Source of the DNA: an uncultured Selenomonadales bacterium
Lineage (GTDB): Bacteria > Bacillota > Negativicutes > Selenomonadales > Selenomonadaceae
Length of the DNA stretch: 20,840 bases
Assembly (NCBI GenBank): GCA_937901445.1
Contig: CALDHY010000013.1
Location: forward strand, 1-20,840
Direction: 5' to 3'
In this document: one piece after another, positions 1 through 7,100 of the stretch
How positions within the stretch are numbered: position 1 is the first letter of the stretch
Layout of the letters: every line of letters begins with the position of its first letter
Translations under genes and position numbers: made by a program
The notes under the pieces: model-generated
Database searches by the model: none
What the model was told of the DNA's origin: nothing
What the model saw: the letters and a program-made list of their open reading frames with translations, nothing else

Positions 1-247
1 AACTGCCGGGCAAAAATTCACGGTTATTAACCATCCAAATAAAATGTTGCAACTTAAAAAGTTTGTACCCTTCCACGTCTTCAAAAAATTTTTCGGCGGT
101 TTTAGAATCATTCAGCAAAATTTTCAAAAGTTTGGCGTCGTATTTCATAGCGGCTTCAACCGTAGCATTACGCAAAAGTTGCCCGTCAACAGAAAAAAAT
201 CTGCTGTCTTGTTTCAGTAAATCCTTAAGATATTCAAAAAAATTCAT
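1..247 (-). CDS. Type III restriction-modification DNA methyltransferase (Mod), N-terminal fragment cut by window edge
   Basis: The minus-strand frame opens with ATG at 247 and stays open for 82 codons to the window edge, so only the N-terminus is visible. GAGG lies 7 nt upstream of the ATG. The peptide begins MNFFEYLKDLLKQDSRFFSV, continues with DGQLLRNATVEAAMKYD, and ends with NNREFLPGS. I recognise this pattern (LLKxDxRF, a 'DGxLLxN' step, and a closing 'xNxEFLPxS') as the N-terminal region that precedes the catalytic domain in type III Mod subunits, which methylate adenine and supply DNA recognition for the Mod-Res complex. The catalytic motifs (DPPY, FxGxG) and any res gene would lie left of the window and are not seen. 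It diverges from potD. The family call rests on pattern memory of one N-terminal region, so function is moderately sure; the reading frame itself is well supported. Confidence 0.72.
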   Translation of the reverse strand, partial: MNFFEYLKDLLKQDSRFFSVDGQLLRNATVEAAMKYDAKLLKILLNDSKTAEKFFEDVEGYKLFKLQHFIWMVNNREFLPGS

Positions 248-268
248 AGCAATACCTCAATTTGTTTT

Positions 269-304
269 TGTTAAAATTTTACCGCAAAATATGATATAAT
301 TCAA
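269..304 (-). promoter_or_regulatory. Promoter of the Mod methyltransferase gene, overlapping the potD promoter
   Basis: On the minus strand TTGAAT (299-304) and TAAAAT (276-281) are separated by exactly 17 bp, a good sigma-A/sigma-70 spacing. Transcription would start near 269, about 22 nt before the ATG at 247. The -35 box shares two bases with the potD -10 box on the other strand. Inferred from consensus only. Confidence 0.55.
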
Positions 305-307
305 AAA
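271..307 (+). promoter_or_regulatory. potD promoter with extended -10
   Basis: TGATATAAT at 292-300 is a perfect extended -10 (TGnTATAAT). A weak -35, TTAAAA, lies at 271-276 with an 18-bp spacer. The expected transcription start near 307 leaves about 26 nt before the ATG at 333. It leaves only 8 nt before the alternative ATG at 315, which supports the 333 start. Confidence 0.6.
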
Positions 308-332
308 AAATTTTATGGCGGGAGCTGATTCA

Positions 333-1382
333 ATGGCGCGGCTGATGATTTTTATAATGTTAATTTTGGCGAGCGGTTGCAGTTTTGCCGAAAATGAAGA
401 CAACGAAAATATTTTGTACGTGTACAACTGGGGCGACTATCTTGACCCAAAAACTATTGAAATGTTTGAGGAAGAAACGGGAATTGCGGTAATTTATGAC
501 GAATACGACACGAATGAAAGTATGTACCCGCGAATTGCTGAAGGCGCGGTTCATTACGACGTTATTTGCCCGTCAGATTATATGATACAGAAAATGATTG
601 ACAACGATTTACTGCAGCCGCTGGACTTTGAAAAACTTCCCAACGCCAAAAAATATATTGGCGCAGATTTTTTTGAGCAGTCTAAAACTTTCGACCCTGA
701 AAATAAATATTCAGTGCCGTACTGTTGGGGAACGGTCGGTATAATGTACAATAAAAATATAGTTGAAGAGCCGGTTGACAGTTGGAAAATTTTATGGGAC
801 GAAAAATATAAAAACGAAATTTTAATGCAGGATTCATCACGCGACGCGCTAATGATACCGCTGAAACTTTTGGGACGCAGTTTAAACGAAACAGACAAAG
901 AAATAATCGCGCAGGCGCGGGATATGTTAATAGCGCAAAAACCGTTGGTGCAAGCGTACGTTGTAGACGAGGCGAAAGACAAGTTAATTTCCGGAGAGGC
1001 GGCGTTAGGCGTGGTATTTTCCGGCGAGGCGTTAATGATAATGCTTGAAAATGACGAAATGGATTTTGCCGTACCTAAGGAAGGTACAAATTTTTGGATA
1101 GATTCTTGGGTAATTGCCAAAGACGCCGAAAACGTCGATAATGCGCACAAATTTATAGATTTTATGTGCCGTCCTGAAATTGCGGTTATAAATTTTGACT
1201 ACTTGGGATATTCAACGCCGAATATTGCAGTACAGGAACTTGAGGAAGATGAAGACTGGAAAAATTCGCCGGTTGCCTTCCCCGACCCTGAAATTTATCA
1301 GAATCAAGAAACGTACAAATATTTAGGTAATGAAATGGACAGATTTTATAATCGTCAATGGATGAGAGTTAAAGTTGAATGA
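333..1382 (+). CDS. potD: Spermidine/putrescine-binding lipoprotein of an ABC transporter (PotD)
   Basis: This is the extracytoplasmic polyamine-binding component that delivers spermidine or putrescine to a PotABC importer. I choose ATG 333 (349 aa) over ATG 315 because GGAG lies 9 nt before it and the promoter sits too close to 315. The N-terminus is hydrophobic and ends in LASGC, a lipobox with Cys16 as the likely lipidated residue, so the protein should be anchored on the outer face of the cytoplasmic membrane. Family marks include VYNWGDYL (30-37), CPSDYM (79-84), PYCWGTVGIMYN (129-140) and NFWIDSW (253-259); Trp255 and Asp257 match the family's ligand-binding W-x-D. The length is normal for PotD. 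No potA, potB or potC genes adjoin it: the left neighbour is a divergent methyltransferase and the right neighbour is convergent, so it is an orphan here. Ligand preference between putrescine and spermidine cannot be read from sequence. Confidence 0.9.
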   Translation: MARLMIFIMLILASGCSFAENEDNENILYVYNWGDYLDPKTIEMFEEETGIAVIYDEYDTNESMYPRIAEGAVHYDVICPSDYMIQKMIDNDLLQPLDFEKLPNAKKYIGADFFEQSKTFDPENKYSVPYCWGTVGIMYNKNIVEEPVDSWKILWDEKYKNEILMQDSSRDALMIPLKLLGRSLNETDKEIIAQARDMLIAQKPLVQAYVVDEAKDKLISGEAALGVVFSGEALMIMLENDEMDFAVPKEGTNFWIDSWVIAKDAENVDNAHKFIDFMCRPEIAVINFDYLGYSTPNIAVQELEEDEDWKNSPVAFPDPEIYQNQETYKYLGNEMDRFYNRQWMRVKVE

Positions 1383-1413
1383 AATAAAAAAAAACTAGGA
1401 ACTAATCCCTAGT
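1383..1413 (-). terminator. Rho-independent terminator of the polysaccharide deacetylase gene, built from repeat units
   Basis: On the minus strand ACTAGG (1408-1413) pairs with CCTAGT (1394-1399) around an 8-nt loop, and a run of T follows (A-run at 1386-1394 on plus). The arms are themselves units of the degenerate heptamer array. It could also weakly end potD transcription from the other side, but no T-run follows on plus. Confidence 0.5.
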
Positions 1414-1455
1414 CCCCAGCCCTTAGCCCCTAGCCCTTAATCCTTAGCCCTTAAT
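1393..1455. repeat. Degenerate heptamer tandem array, nine units
   Basis: Read on plus, 1407-1455 divides into seven exact 7-nt units of consensus CCYTAGY (for example CCCTAGT, CCTTAGC), preceded by two weaker units (AACTAGG at 1393, AACTAAT at 1400). The last unit, CCTTAAT (1449-1455), supplies the stop codon of the minus-strand deacetylase gene. Related arrays lie at 4104-4131, 6900-6934 and 20734-20768. Confidence 0.8.
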
Positions 1456-2344
1456 ATTGCGGAGTCATTGGAGTAACCACGCCGAATTTGTAGCCTGAAT
1501 CCCTAAGCATATGAATCAATTTTGGCAACGCCTTTGCAGTTTCTTCCTTGCCGTCTTTTGAGTGCATTAAAATAACCAACGCGCGCGGCGGATCATCGCC
1601 CATTTGTTTTTTGACATTGTTAATTTGAGTGGCGGCGTTAGGCGCGCTTGCCGTTGCGTCTTCAGTGCAAATATTCCAGTCGTATTCAACATAGCCGCAA
1701 TAGTCAAGCATATTCCAATAATCGTTATTGAAAACGCCAGCCGCTCCGCCGGGCGCACGAATTATCAGCGGACGAACGCCAATACATTTTTTTATAATTT
1801 CGTCAGTTTTTATAAATTGGTCGACAAAGTCATAAGGCGAGCGGTAAAGTTCGCTGTAAACGTGATTGTAGCTGTGGTTGCCTATGGCGTGTCCTTCGTC
1901 AAAAATTCTTTTCAAAACTTTAGGATTCTGTTCAACCATATTACCGAGCACAAAGAAAGTTGCCTTGACATTTTCCTTTTTAAGAATATCCAAAATTTGC
2001 GGCGTAACTTTTGCGTCGGGACCGTCATCAAATGTAAGATATGCAACTTTTTCTTCACGATACGGCGCAACTTCCGGCAAATACGTTGTCAAGCCGCGCT
2101 CCTGCCTTTCAGAAATGCTGTACTTGTCATAAATCGGTTTGTCTATATCTTCAAGTTGCAAGTTGGAAAAAGATTCATCCGCCAAAATGTACGGTTCATT
2201 TTCCGGCAACTTTATTTCTTCGATAATTTGAATAGGCTTTGCCATTACGTTTTCAAGTTTTTCAAAGGGCGGTATTCCTTCACTTGTACTGCCGCTTACT
2301 GAAAATATCGTCAACGCCAATGCTGATACTAAAAATTTCTTCAT
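1451..2344 (-). CDS. Secreted polysaccharide deacetylase (NodB-type, carbohydrate esterase family 4)
   Basis: Predicted metal-dependent deacetylase that removes N- or O-acetyl groups from cell-wall or capsule glycans. The 297-residue protein starts with a Sec-type signal sequence (MKK, then a hydrophobic stretch to about residue 17), so it acts outside the cytoplasmic membrane. Residues about 25-97 form a linker. The NodB domain then shows all five family motifs: TFDDGPD (104-110; catalytic base and metal Asp), HSYNH (157-161; metal histidines), RAPGG (196-200), DWN (222-224) and LMHS (259-262; catalytic His261). AGGAGG lies 8 nt before the ATG. It is monocistronic, convergent to potD and divergent from the aldolase. 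Peptidoglycan GlcNAc deacetylation (PgdA-like) is the likeliest role by size and architecture, but the substrate cannot be read from the sequence. Confidence 0.9.
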   Translation of the reverse strand: MKKFLVSALALTIFSVSGSTSEGIPPFEKLENVMAKPIQIIEEIKLPENEPYILADESFSNLQLEDIDKPIYDKYSISERQERGLTTYLPEVAPYREEKVAYLTFDDGPDAKVTPQILDILKKENVKATFFVLGNMVEQNPKVLKRIFDEGHAIGNHSYNHVYSELYRSPYDFVDQFIKTDEIIKKCIGVRPLIIRAPGGAAGVFNNDYWNMLDYCGYVEYDWNICTEDATASAPNAATQINNVKKQMGDDPPRALVILMHSKDGKEETAKALPKLIHMLRDSGYKFGVVTPMTPQY

Positions 2345-2379
2345 TGTCAGTTCCTCCTAAAACTGAAAAATTTCTGGAT

Positions 2380-2414
2380 ATTTCATATTATATTCATTTT
2401 AAAAAAATTGTCAA
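2380..2414 (-). promoter_or_regulatory. Strong promoter of the polysaccharide deacetylase gene
   Basis: The minus strand carries a perfect TTGACA (2409-2414) and a perfect TATAAT (2387-2392) with a 16-bp spacer. Transcription would start near 2380, leaving a leader of about 35 nt with AGGAGG before the ATG at 2344. Confidence 0.7.
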
Positions 2415-2432
2415 AAAATTTTAAATTAGTTA

Positions 2433-2469
2433 TTGCAAGTTTGAAATGAAATGTGCTACAATAGCCGCG
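2433..2469 (+). promoter_or_regulatory. Promoter of the fructose-bisphosphate aldolase gene
   Basis: TTGCAA (2433-2438) and TACAAT (2457-2462) are spaced by 18 bp, and TG at 2454-2455 makes an extended -10. Transcription would start near 2469, giving a leader of about 60 nt. It is back to back with the deacetylase promoter, whose -35 lies 18 bp away. Confidence 0.62.
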
Positions 2470-2473
2470 TAGG

Positions 2474-2495
2474 TTAGGAGCTAAAAAAGCTCTAA
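2474..2495 (+). promoter_or_regulatory. Small hairpin in the aldolase mRNA leader
   Basis: TTAGGAGCT (2474-2482) can pair with AGCTCTAA (2488-2495) with one bulged G around a five-A loop. It begins about 5 nt after the predicted transcription start and ends 18 nt before the AGGAGGT ribosome binding site (2514-2520). No T-run follows, so it is not a terminator; a 5'-end stabilising role is a guess. Confidence 0.4.
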
Positions 2496-2528
2496 GAAAT
2501 TCGGTACATTTTTAGGAGGTAATGCTAA

Positions 2529-3527
2529 ATGCCGTTAATTAAAACAACTGCGATGTTCAAAAAAGCTTATGAAGGCGGATTCGCTATTGGCGCATTCAAC
2601 GTCAACAACATGGAAATTGTACAAGGTATCACCAGCGCAGCAGCCGAACTCAATTCACCGGTTATTCTTCAATGCTCCGCAGGCGCAAGAAAGTATGCAA
2701 ATTCCCGCTATCTCGTTCATCTTGTAAGAGCGGCTCTTGAAGTCAGCGATATTCCTATTGCTCTTCATTTGGATCACGGTCCGGATTATGCAACTTGCAA
2801 ATCTTGTATCGATGACGGTTTTACTTCCGTTATGTTCGATGGTTCCCACTATCCCTTCAAAGAAAACATTGAAAAAACAAAAGAAGTCGTTGAATACGCA
2901 CACGCTCATAACGTTGTTGTTGAGGCTGAACTTGGACAGCTCGCAGGCGTCGAAGATGATGTCAGCGTTGATGCAGACAAAGCACACTACACAAAACCTG
3001 AAGAAGTAGAAGAATTTGTAAGCAAAACCGGCGTTGATTCTTTGGCGATCGCTATTGGCACAAGTCATGGCGCATTCAAATTTAAACCCGAACAATGCAC
3101 TCGCAACCCAGAAACCGGCGTACTTGAACCCCCGTCCCTTCGTTTCGATATTCTCGCCGAAATTGAAAAGAAAATTCCGGAATTCCCGATTGTTCTTCAC
3201 GGCGCGTCTTCAGTCATTCCCAAATACGTAAAAATTATTAATGACAACGGCGGCAAACTTGATGATGCTATTGGTATTCCTGAAGATCAACTTCGTAAAG
3301 CGGCAAAATCTGCAGTCTGCAAGATTAATATCGACTCCGACCTCCGCCTTGCAATGACAGCCGGTATTCGTGAACACTTCTTGGCGCATCCGGAACACTT
3401 TGACCCGCGTCAATACATTGCACCGGGCAGAGACTACATTAAAGAATTGGTTGCTCACAAAATTAAGACCGTTCTCGGTTCTGAAAACAGTGCAGCGGGC
3501 ATTATGGCTCTCGTCAATCAATACTAA
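2529..3527 (+). CDS. fba: Class II (zinc-dependent) fructose-1,6-bisphosphate aldolase
   Basis: Cytoplasmic glycolytic and gluconeogenic enzyme that interconverts fructose 1,6-bisphosphate with dihydroxyacetone phosphate and glyceraldehyde 3-phosphate. The 332-residue protein shows the class II signatures: GAFNVNN (21-27), HLDHGPD (80-86; Asp82 catalytic, His83 zinc ligand), AELGQLAGVEDD (133-144), GTSHGAFKF (177-185; His180 zinc ligand), LHGASS (223-228; His224 zinc ligand) and KINIDSD (265-271; phosphate and substrate binding). It is about 45 residues longer than the common ~285-aa Firmicute FbaA, with extra sequence around 185-205, 235-258 and 284-302, so it belongs to the longer class II subgroup. 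AGGAGGT lies 8 nt before the ATG. It has its own promoter and terminator and is monocistronic. Other ketose-bisphosphate aldolases (tagatose type) are possible, but the match favours fructose. Confidence 0.93.
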   Translation: MPLIKTTAMFKKAYEGGFAIGAFNVNNMEIVQGITSAAAELNSPVILQCSAGARKYANSRYLVHLVRAALEVSDIPIALHLDHGPDYATCKSCIDDGFTSVMFDGSHYPFKENIEKTKEVVEYAHAHNVVVEAELGQLAGVEDDVSVDADKAHYTKPEEVEEFVSKTGVDSLAIAIGTSHGAFKFKPEQCTRNPETGVLEPPSLRFDILAEIEKKIPEFPIVLHGASSVIPKYVKIINDNGGKLDDAIGIPEDQLRKAAKSAVCKINIDSDLRLAMTAGIREHFLAHPEHFDPRQYIAPGRDYIKELVAHKIKTVLGSENSAAGIMALVNQY

Positions 3528-3569
3528 GAATTTTTCGCCCTGCAAAGGGTATCGTTTCAAACAAAAAAA

Positions 3570-3602
3570 ATCCTCGCTCGATTTTCGGTCGGGGATTTTT
3601 TT
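3570..3602 (+). terminator. Rho-independent terminator after the aldolase gene
   Basis: A 12-bp stem (3570-3581 with 3585-3596; one mismatch, two G-T wobbles) around a TTT loop is followed by a T-run to 3602. An A-run precedes it, so it may also work on the opposite strand. It separates fba from brnT. Confidence 0.85.
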
Positions 3603-3620
3603 ATACGCTTGAGGTATTTT

Positions 3621-3923
3621 ATGGGCGAAATTGACATTGAAGGATTAATCGTTGAATGGGACGACGATAAAAACGAAAAAAATATTAAAAAACACGGAAT
3701 TTATTTTGAAGATGCAGCACGAATTTTTCTTGATGAGAATCGAATTGAAAATTATGATGAACTACACAGCATTGAAGAGGACAGGTATAAAGTTATCGGA
3801 AAAGTTGATGATGTTTTATTTGTAATTTATACTGAACGTGAAGAAAAATATCGTCTAATTTCGGCGCGTTATGCCAATAAAAAGGAGGTAGAAGAATATT
3901 ATGGGCAGTATTCGTATCTATAA
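3621..3923 (+). CDS. brnT: BrnT-family ribonuclease toxin
   Basis: Toxin half of a type II BrnT/BrnA toxin-antitoxin module. BrnT proteins are small RelE-fold ribonucleases that cut RNA and halt growth when free of antitoxin. The 100-residue protein has the family layout: VEWDDDKNEKNIKKHGIYFE near the N-terminus, then EDRYKVIGKVDDVLFVIYTE, then YRLISARYANKKE at the C-terminus. I start at ATG 3621, which has GAGG 6 nt upstream; an in-frame TTG at 3609 would overlap that site and is less likely. The 3' end overlaps brnA by 23 nt, so the two are translationally linked. No separate promoter is visible behind the fba terminator. In characterised systems the BrnA-BrnT complex represses its own promoter; that is family knowledge, not seen here. 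Confidence 0.85.
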   Translation: MGEIDIEGLIVEWDDDKNEKNIKKHGIYFEDAARIFLDENRIENYDELHSIEEDRYKVIGKVDDVLFVIYTEREEKYRLISARYANKKEVEEYYGQYSYL

Positions 3924-4092
3924 AGGTATGCCACCACTTACTGAAGAACAAAGGCGCAGAATTAGAGAAAATGCACCAAAATCTGATGATGAAATTGATT
4001 ACAGTGATATTCCGGCGTCAACTGATGAAGAATTGAAACGCTTTAAACCTGCGCGACTTCGTCTTAAAAATAAAGAAAACATTGCAAGTTGA
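3901..4092 (+). CDS. brnA: BrnA-family antitoxin
   Basis: Small (63 aa), highly charged protein in the antitoxin position directly after brnT and overlapping its 3' end. BrnA antitoxins bind and neutralise BrnT and act as DNA-binding autorepressors. The region DYSDIPASTDEELKRFKPAR resembles the family's acidic 'D-x-P-x-x-TDEE' segment followed by a basic 'R-x-ARP/PAR' stretch. The ATG at 3901 has a strong AGGAGGT at 3883-3889, although the 11-nt spacing is a little long; the next in-frame ATG (3928) is too far from that site. The protein is shorter than many BrnA antitoxins and the DNA-binding part is not obvious to me, so the assignment leans on synteny. Confidence 0.75.
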   Translation: MGSIRIYKGMPPLTEEQRRRIRENAPKSDDEIDYSDIPASTDEELKRFKPARLRLKNKENIAS

Positions 4093-4098
4093 AAAAAT

Positions 4099-4146
4099 TA
4101 TAAGGGCTAAGGATTAAGGGCTGGGGAAAAATCTTTAGCCTTTATA
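4099..4146 (+). terminator. Long hairpin between brnA and addA, possible terminator
   Basis: A continuous 16-bp stem (4099-4114 with 4131-4146, including two G-T wobbles) closes a 16-nt loop. AT-rich sequence with only short T-runs follows, so termination would be imperfect. It ends 8 nt before the addA ribosome binding site and could also affect addA translation. The left arm and loop are made of heptamer repeat units. Confidence 0.5.
4104..4131. repeat. Degenerate heptamer array, four units, inverted relative to the 1393-1455 array
   Basis: Units GGGCTAA, GGATTAA, GGGCTGG and GGAAAAA follow brnA. Their reverse complements match the CCYTAGY family seen downstream of potD. The array forms one arm and the loop of the 4099-4146 hairpin. 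Confidence 0.65.
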
Positions 4147-4165
4147 TTTATTTTGGGGGGATTTT

Positions 4166-7100
4166 ATGAATTGGACAGACCAACAACAAAAAGCGATTGA
4201 CAGCCGCAATAAAAATTTACTGGTTGCCGCCGCCGCCGGCAGTGGAAAAACCGCCGTGCTTGTTGAAAGAATTGTTGAATTGCTTGAAACTATCGATATT
4301 GATAAAATGCTGATTGTAACTTTCACAAACGCCGCCGCCGCCGAAATGAAAAACCGTATCTACAAAAGAATCAATGAAAAAATCGCCGCCGCTTTTACTG
4401 ACGAAGTTGAAAATTTTGAACGCCAAAATATTTTACTTAGCGGCGCGTCGATTATGACTTTCCACGCCTTTTGCCTTTCAGTTTTGCGCCGTCATTTCGC
4501 CAAAATTAATCTTGACCCGCGTTTTCGTGAGGCTGATGAACACGAATTAAATATTTTAAAGCAGGAAGTCATTGAGGATTTATTTGAAACAAAGTACAGC
4601 GAAAACAACGCCGCCTTCATAAAGTTTACTGACGAATTCGGCGGCAGTATGCAAGGCGATTCCGAACTTTACAAACTGATTATCAAGTTGCACAATTTTT
4701 CACAAAGCCGCCCGTACCCGCAAGCGTGGTTAAATTCGCTCGTTGAACTGTATGAAAATCCTGCAACTTTCAAACTTGACAGCGGCGAAAATTGGATTGA
4801 CGCCGTTAAAAATTTCGCACTCTCTCAAGCAGAAATTCAAATTAACTATTCAAAAGAAAAATGCAACGCCGCCAAAAATATAGCCGCCGTTATCTTTGCC
4901 GATAAAAAATTGAACATTGGAATTAAAGCCACCGCAAATGACGCACAAATTTTTTCTGAAATTGCCGCGTCGTTCGACGATTGGGATAAACTTGTTGCAA
5001 AGTTACAACTGCTTGAATTTGTAAGACTTGACGGCGATAAAAAACTTCCGGCTGATATTCAGGACGTTAAGGAAGAATTGAAAAAAATTCGTGACGGCTA
5101 CAAGGAAACGGTTAAAAATCTGCGCGAAAAATTTATTACAACGGCAACGGCTGATATTATTTCTGAAATGAAAAGCCTTGCAGAATCCGTGCGGCAACTT
5201 GTACAAATTACAATCGAATTTGATAACGCCTTCGCCGCCGCAAAACGTGAAAAAAATATTATTGACTTTGCAGATATGGAACACCTTGCACTGAAAATTT
5301 TCAATGAAAATCCCGCCGCCGCACAAACTTACAGGGATAAATTCAAAGTCATTATGGTTGACGAATACCAAGACACTAACGGCGTACAGGAAGAAATTAT
5401 AAGCAAGATTGTCGGCGAAAATAATTTCTTTGCCGTCGGCGATGTCAAGCAGTCGATTTACCGTTTCAGAAATGCAGACCCTACGATTTTTCTTGACAAA
5501 TATAAAAATTACCCCGCGCTTGAAAATTGCGAACGAATAGACCTTTCAACCAATTTTCGGTCGCGCAGTCAAATTCTCGACGCCGTTAATTTTGTCTTTA
5601 AAAATATAATGACTGAAGAAAATTATGAAATTGACTATGACGAAGCCGCGCAGTTGAATTTGGGCGCAGATTTTCCCGCCGGTACAAATACTTTTGACGA
5701 ACGCGCAGAATTTTTAATTATAGGGAAAAGTAGAAAGGGATTAGTTGAAAGTGATGAAAATGACGACGCGCCGGATTATGATAAACTTGAAATTGAAATG
5801 CAGGTTATCGCCAATAAAATTAATTCGTTGCGTCGCGCAGGTTATCAAGTTTGGGATAACACTTTGAACGCTTACCGCCCGCTTGAATTTAGGGATATTG
5901 TAATTTTGTTTCGTTCGATTGACAGAGCCGCCGCACAGATTGTTGAAGTTTTGCAGAAAAATAATATCCCCGCTTACGCCGCAGATAAGGACGGCTACTT
6001 TCGCGCAGTCGAAATTCAAACGATTCTTTGTCTGTTGAAAGTTTTGGATAACGCCCGCCAAGATATTCCGCTTGCAACAGTTTTGATTAGTCCCATTGGC
6101 GGCTTTTCGACTGAAGATTTAGCCAAAATTCGCATCAATGACAGAAATTCAGATTTATTCAGCTTGATTAGCGGCGATGATAAATATAAAACTTTCCTTG
6201 AAAAAATAAATCGCTGGAGAGAAATTGCGCGTCAAGTTAGCGTGCCGGAATTGTTGAATTTAATTTATCGTGAAACCGGCTACTACGATTATTGTGCAAA
6301 ATTCGGCAGAATTGCACAAGCAAATTTGCGAATGTTAATCGACCGCGCCGCCGCCTATGAAAAAACTGCTTTTCGCGGCTTGTCAAGATTTATTCAATTT
6401 ATCAAACGAATTAAGGAACTCGGCAACGATTTAGCCGCCGCCCGCACTCTTTCAGAATCTGAAAACGTTGTCCGCGTTATGACTATTCATAAAAGTAAGG
6501 GATTGGAATTTCCCGTTGTATTTGTTGCAGGATTGGGCAAAAAATTTAATATGCAGGATTTAAAGGATACTGTCATTGTGCACAGAGATTTTGGAGTTGG
6601 AATTTTTGATACTGTTGAAAATGTGCGTGTACCGACTTTCGCCCGCAAAATTATTTCTCAAAAAATTAAATTTGAAATGCTTGCTGAAGAATTGCGTATC
6701 TTGTACGTGGCAATGACGCGCGCCCAAGAAAAGCTCTTTCTTAGCGGTGTTGGCGGTAGTTCAAGCGATAAAATAAATTGCCCGCTGGATTGGCTCTTGA
6801 AACTCGAAGTTGAAAAGGTTTTCGACGTTACAGAAATTGATTCAGTTGATTTGGGCAGTAGGCAAGAAGCAGTAGGCAATAGTGAAACAGAAAAAAAATC
6901 CCTAGTCCCTAGCCCTTATCCCTTAGTCCTTGCGAAACGAAGTGAAGCGAATATTCCTGCAAAAATTTCTGTTACTGAATTGAAACGCCGCGTCAATGAG
7001 GATGAAGAATTTGACAATATCGACTCAACAAGGTATATTTATCGCCGTCCAAATTTCTTACAGAAAAAAGAAATTACCGGCGCAGAATTCGGCTCGCTTA

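Noticed and set aside
63..299. Plus-strand open frame of 78 codons at the left edge.
   Set aside because: It lies opposite the methyltransferase reading frame, has no ribosome site, and runs into the divergent promoter region.
315..332. Upstream ATG for PotD adding six residues.
   Set aside because: It is only about 8 nt after the predicted transcription start and has no ribosome site; the 333 ATG gives a cleaner lipoprotein signal.
1393..1455. The short tandem repeats as a CRISPR array.
   Set aside because: Units are 7 nt and contiguous with no spacers, and no cas genes are present.
1604..2302. Plus-strand open frame of 232 codons opposite the deacetylase.
   Set aside because: The minus strand encodes a protein with all five NodB motifs. 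The plus frame has no recognisable domain and is a complementary-strand shadow.
3609..3620. TTG start giving BrnT four extra residues.
   Set aside because: ATG 3621 has GAGG at the right distance, and the TTG would overlap that ribosome site.
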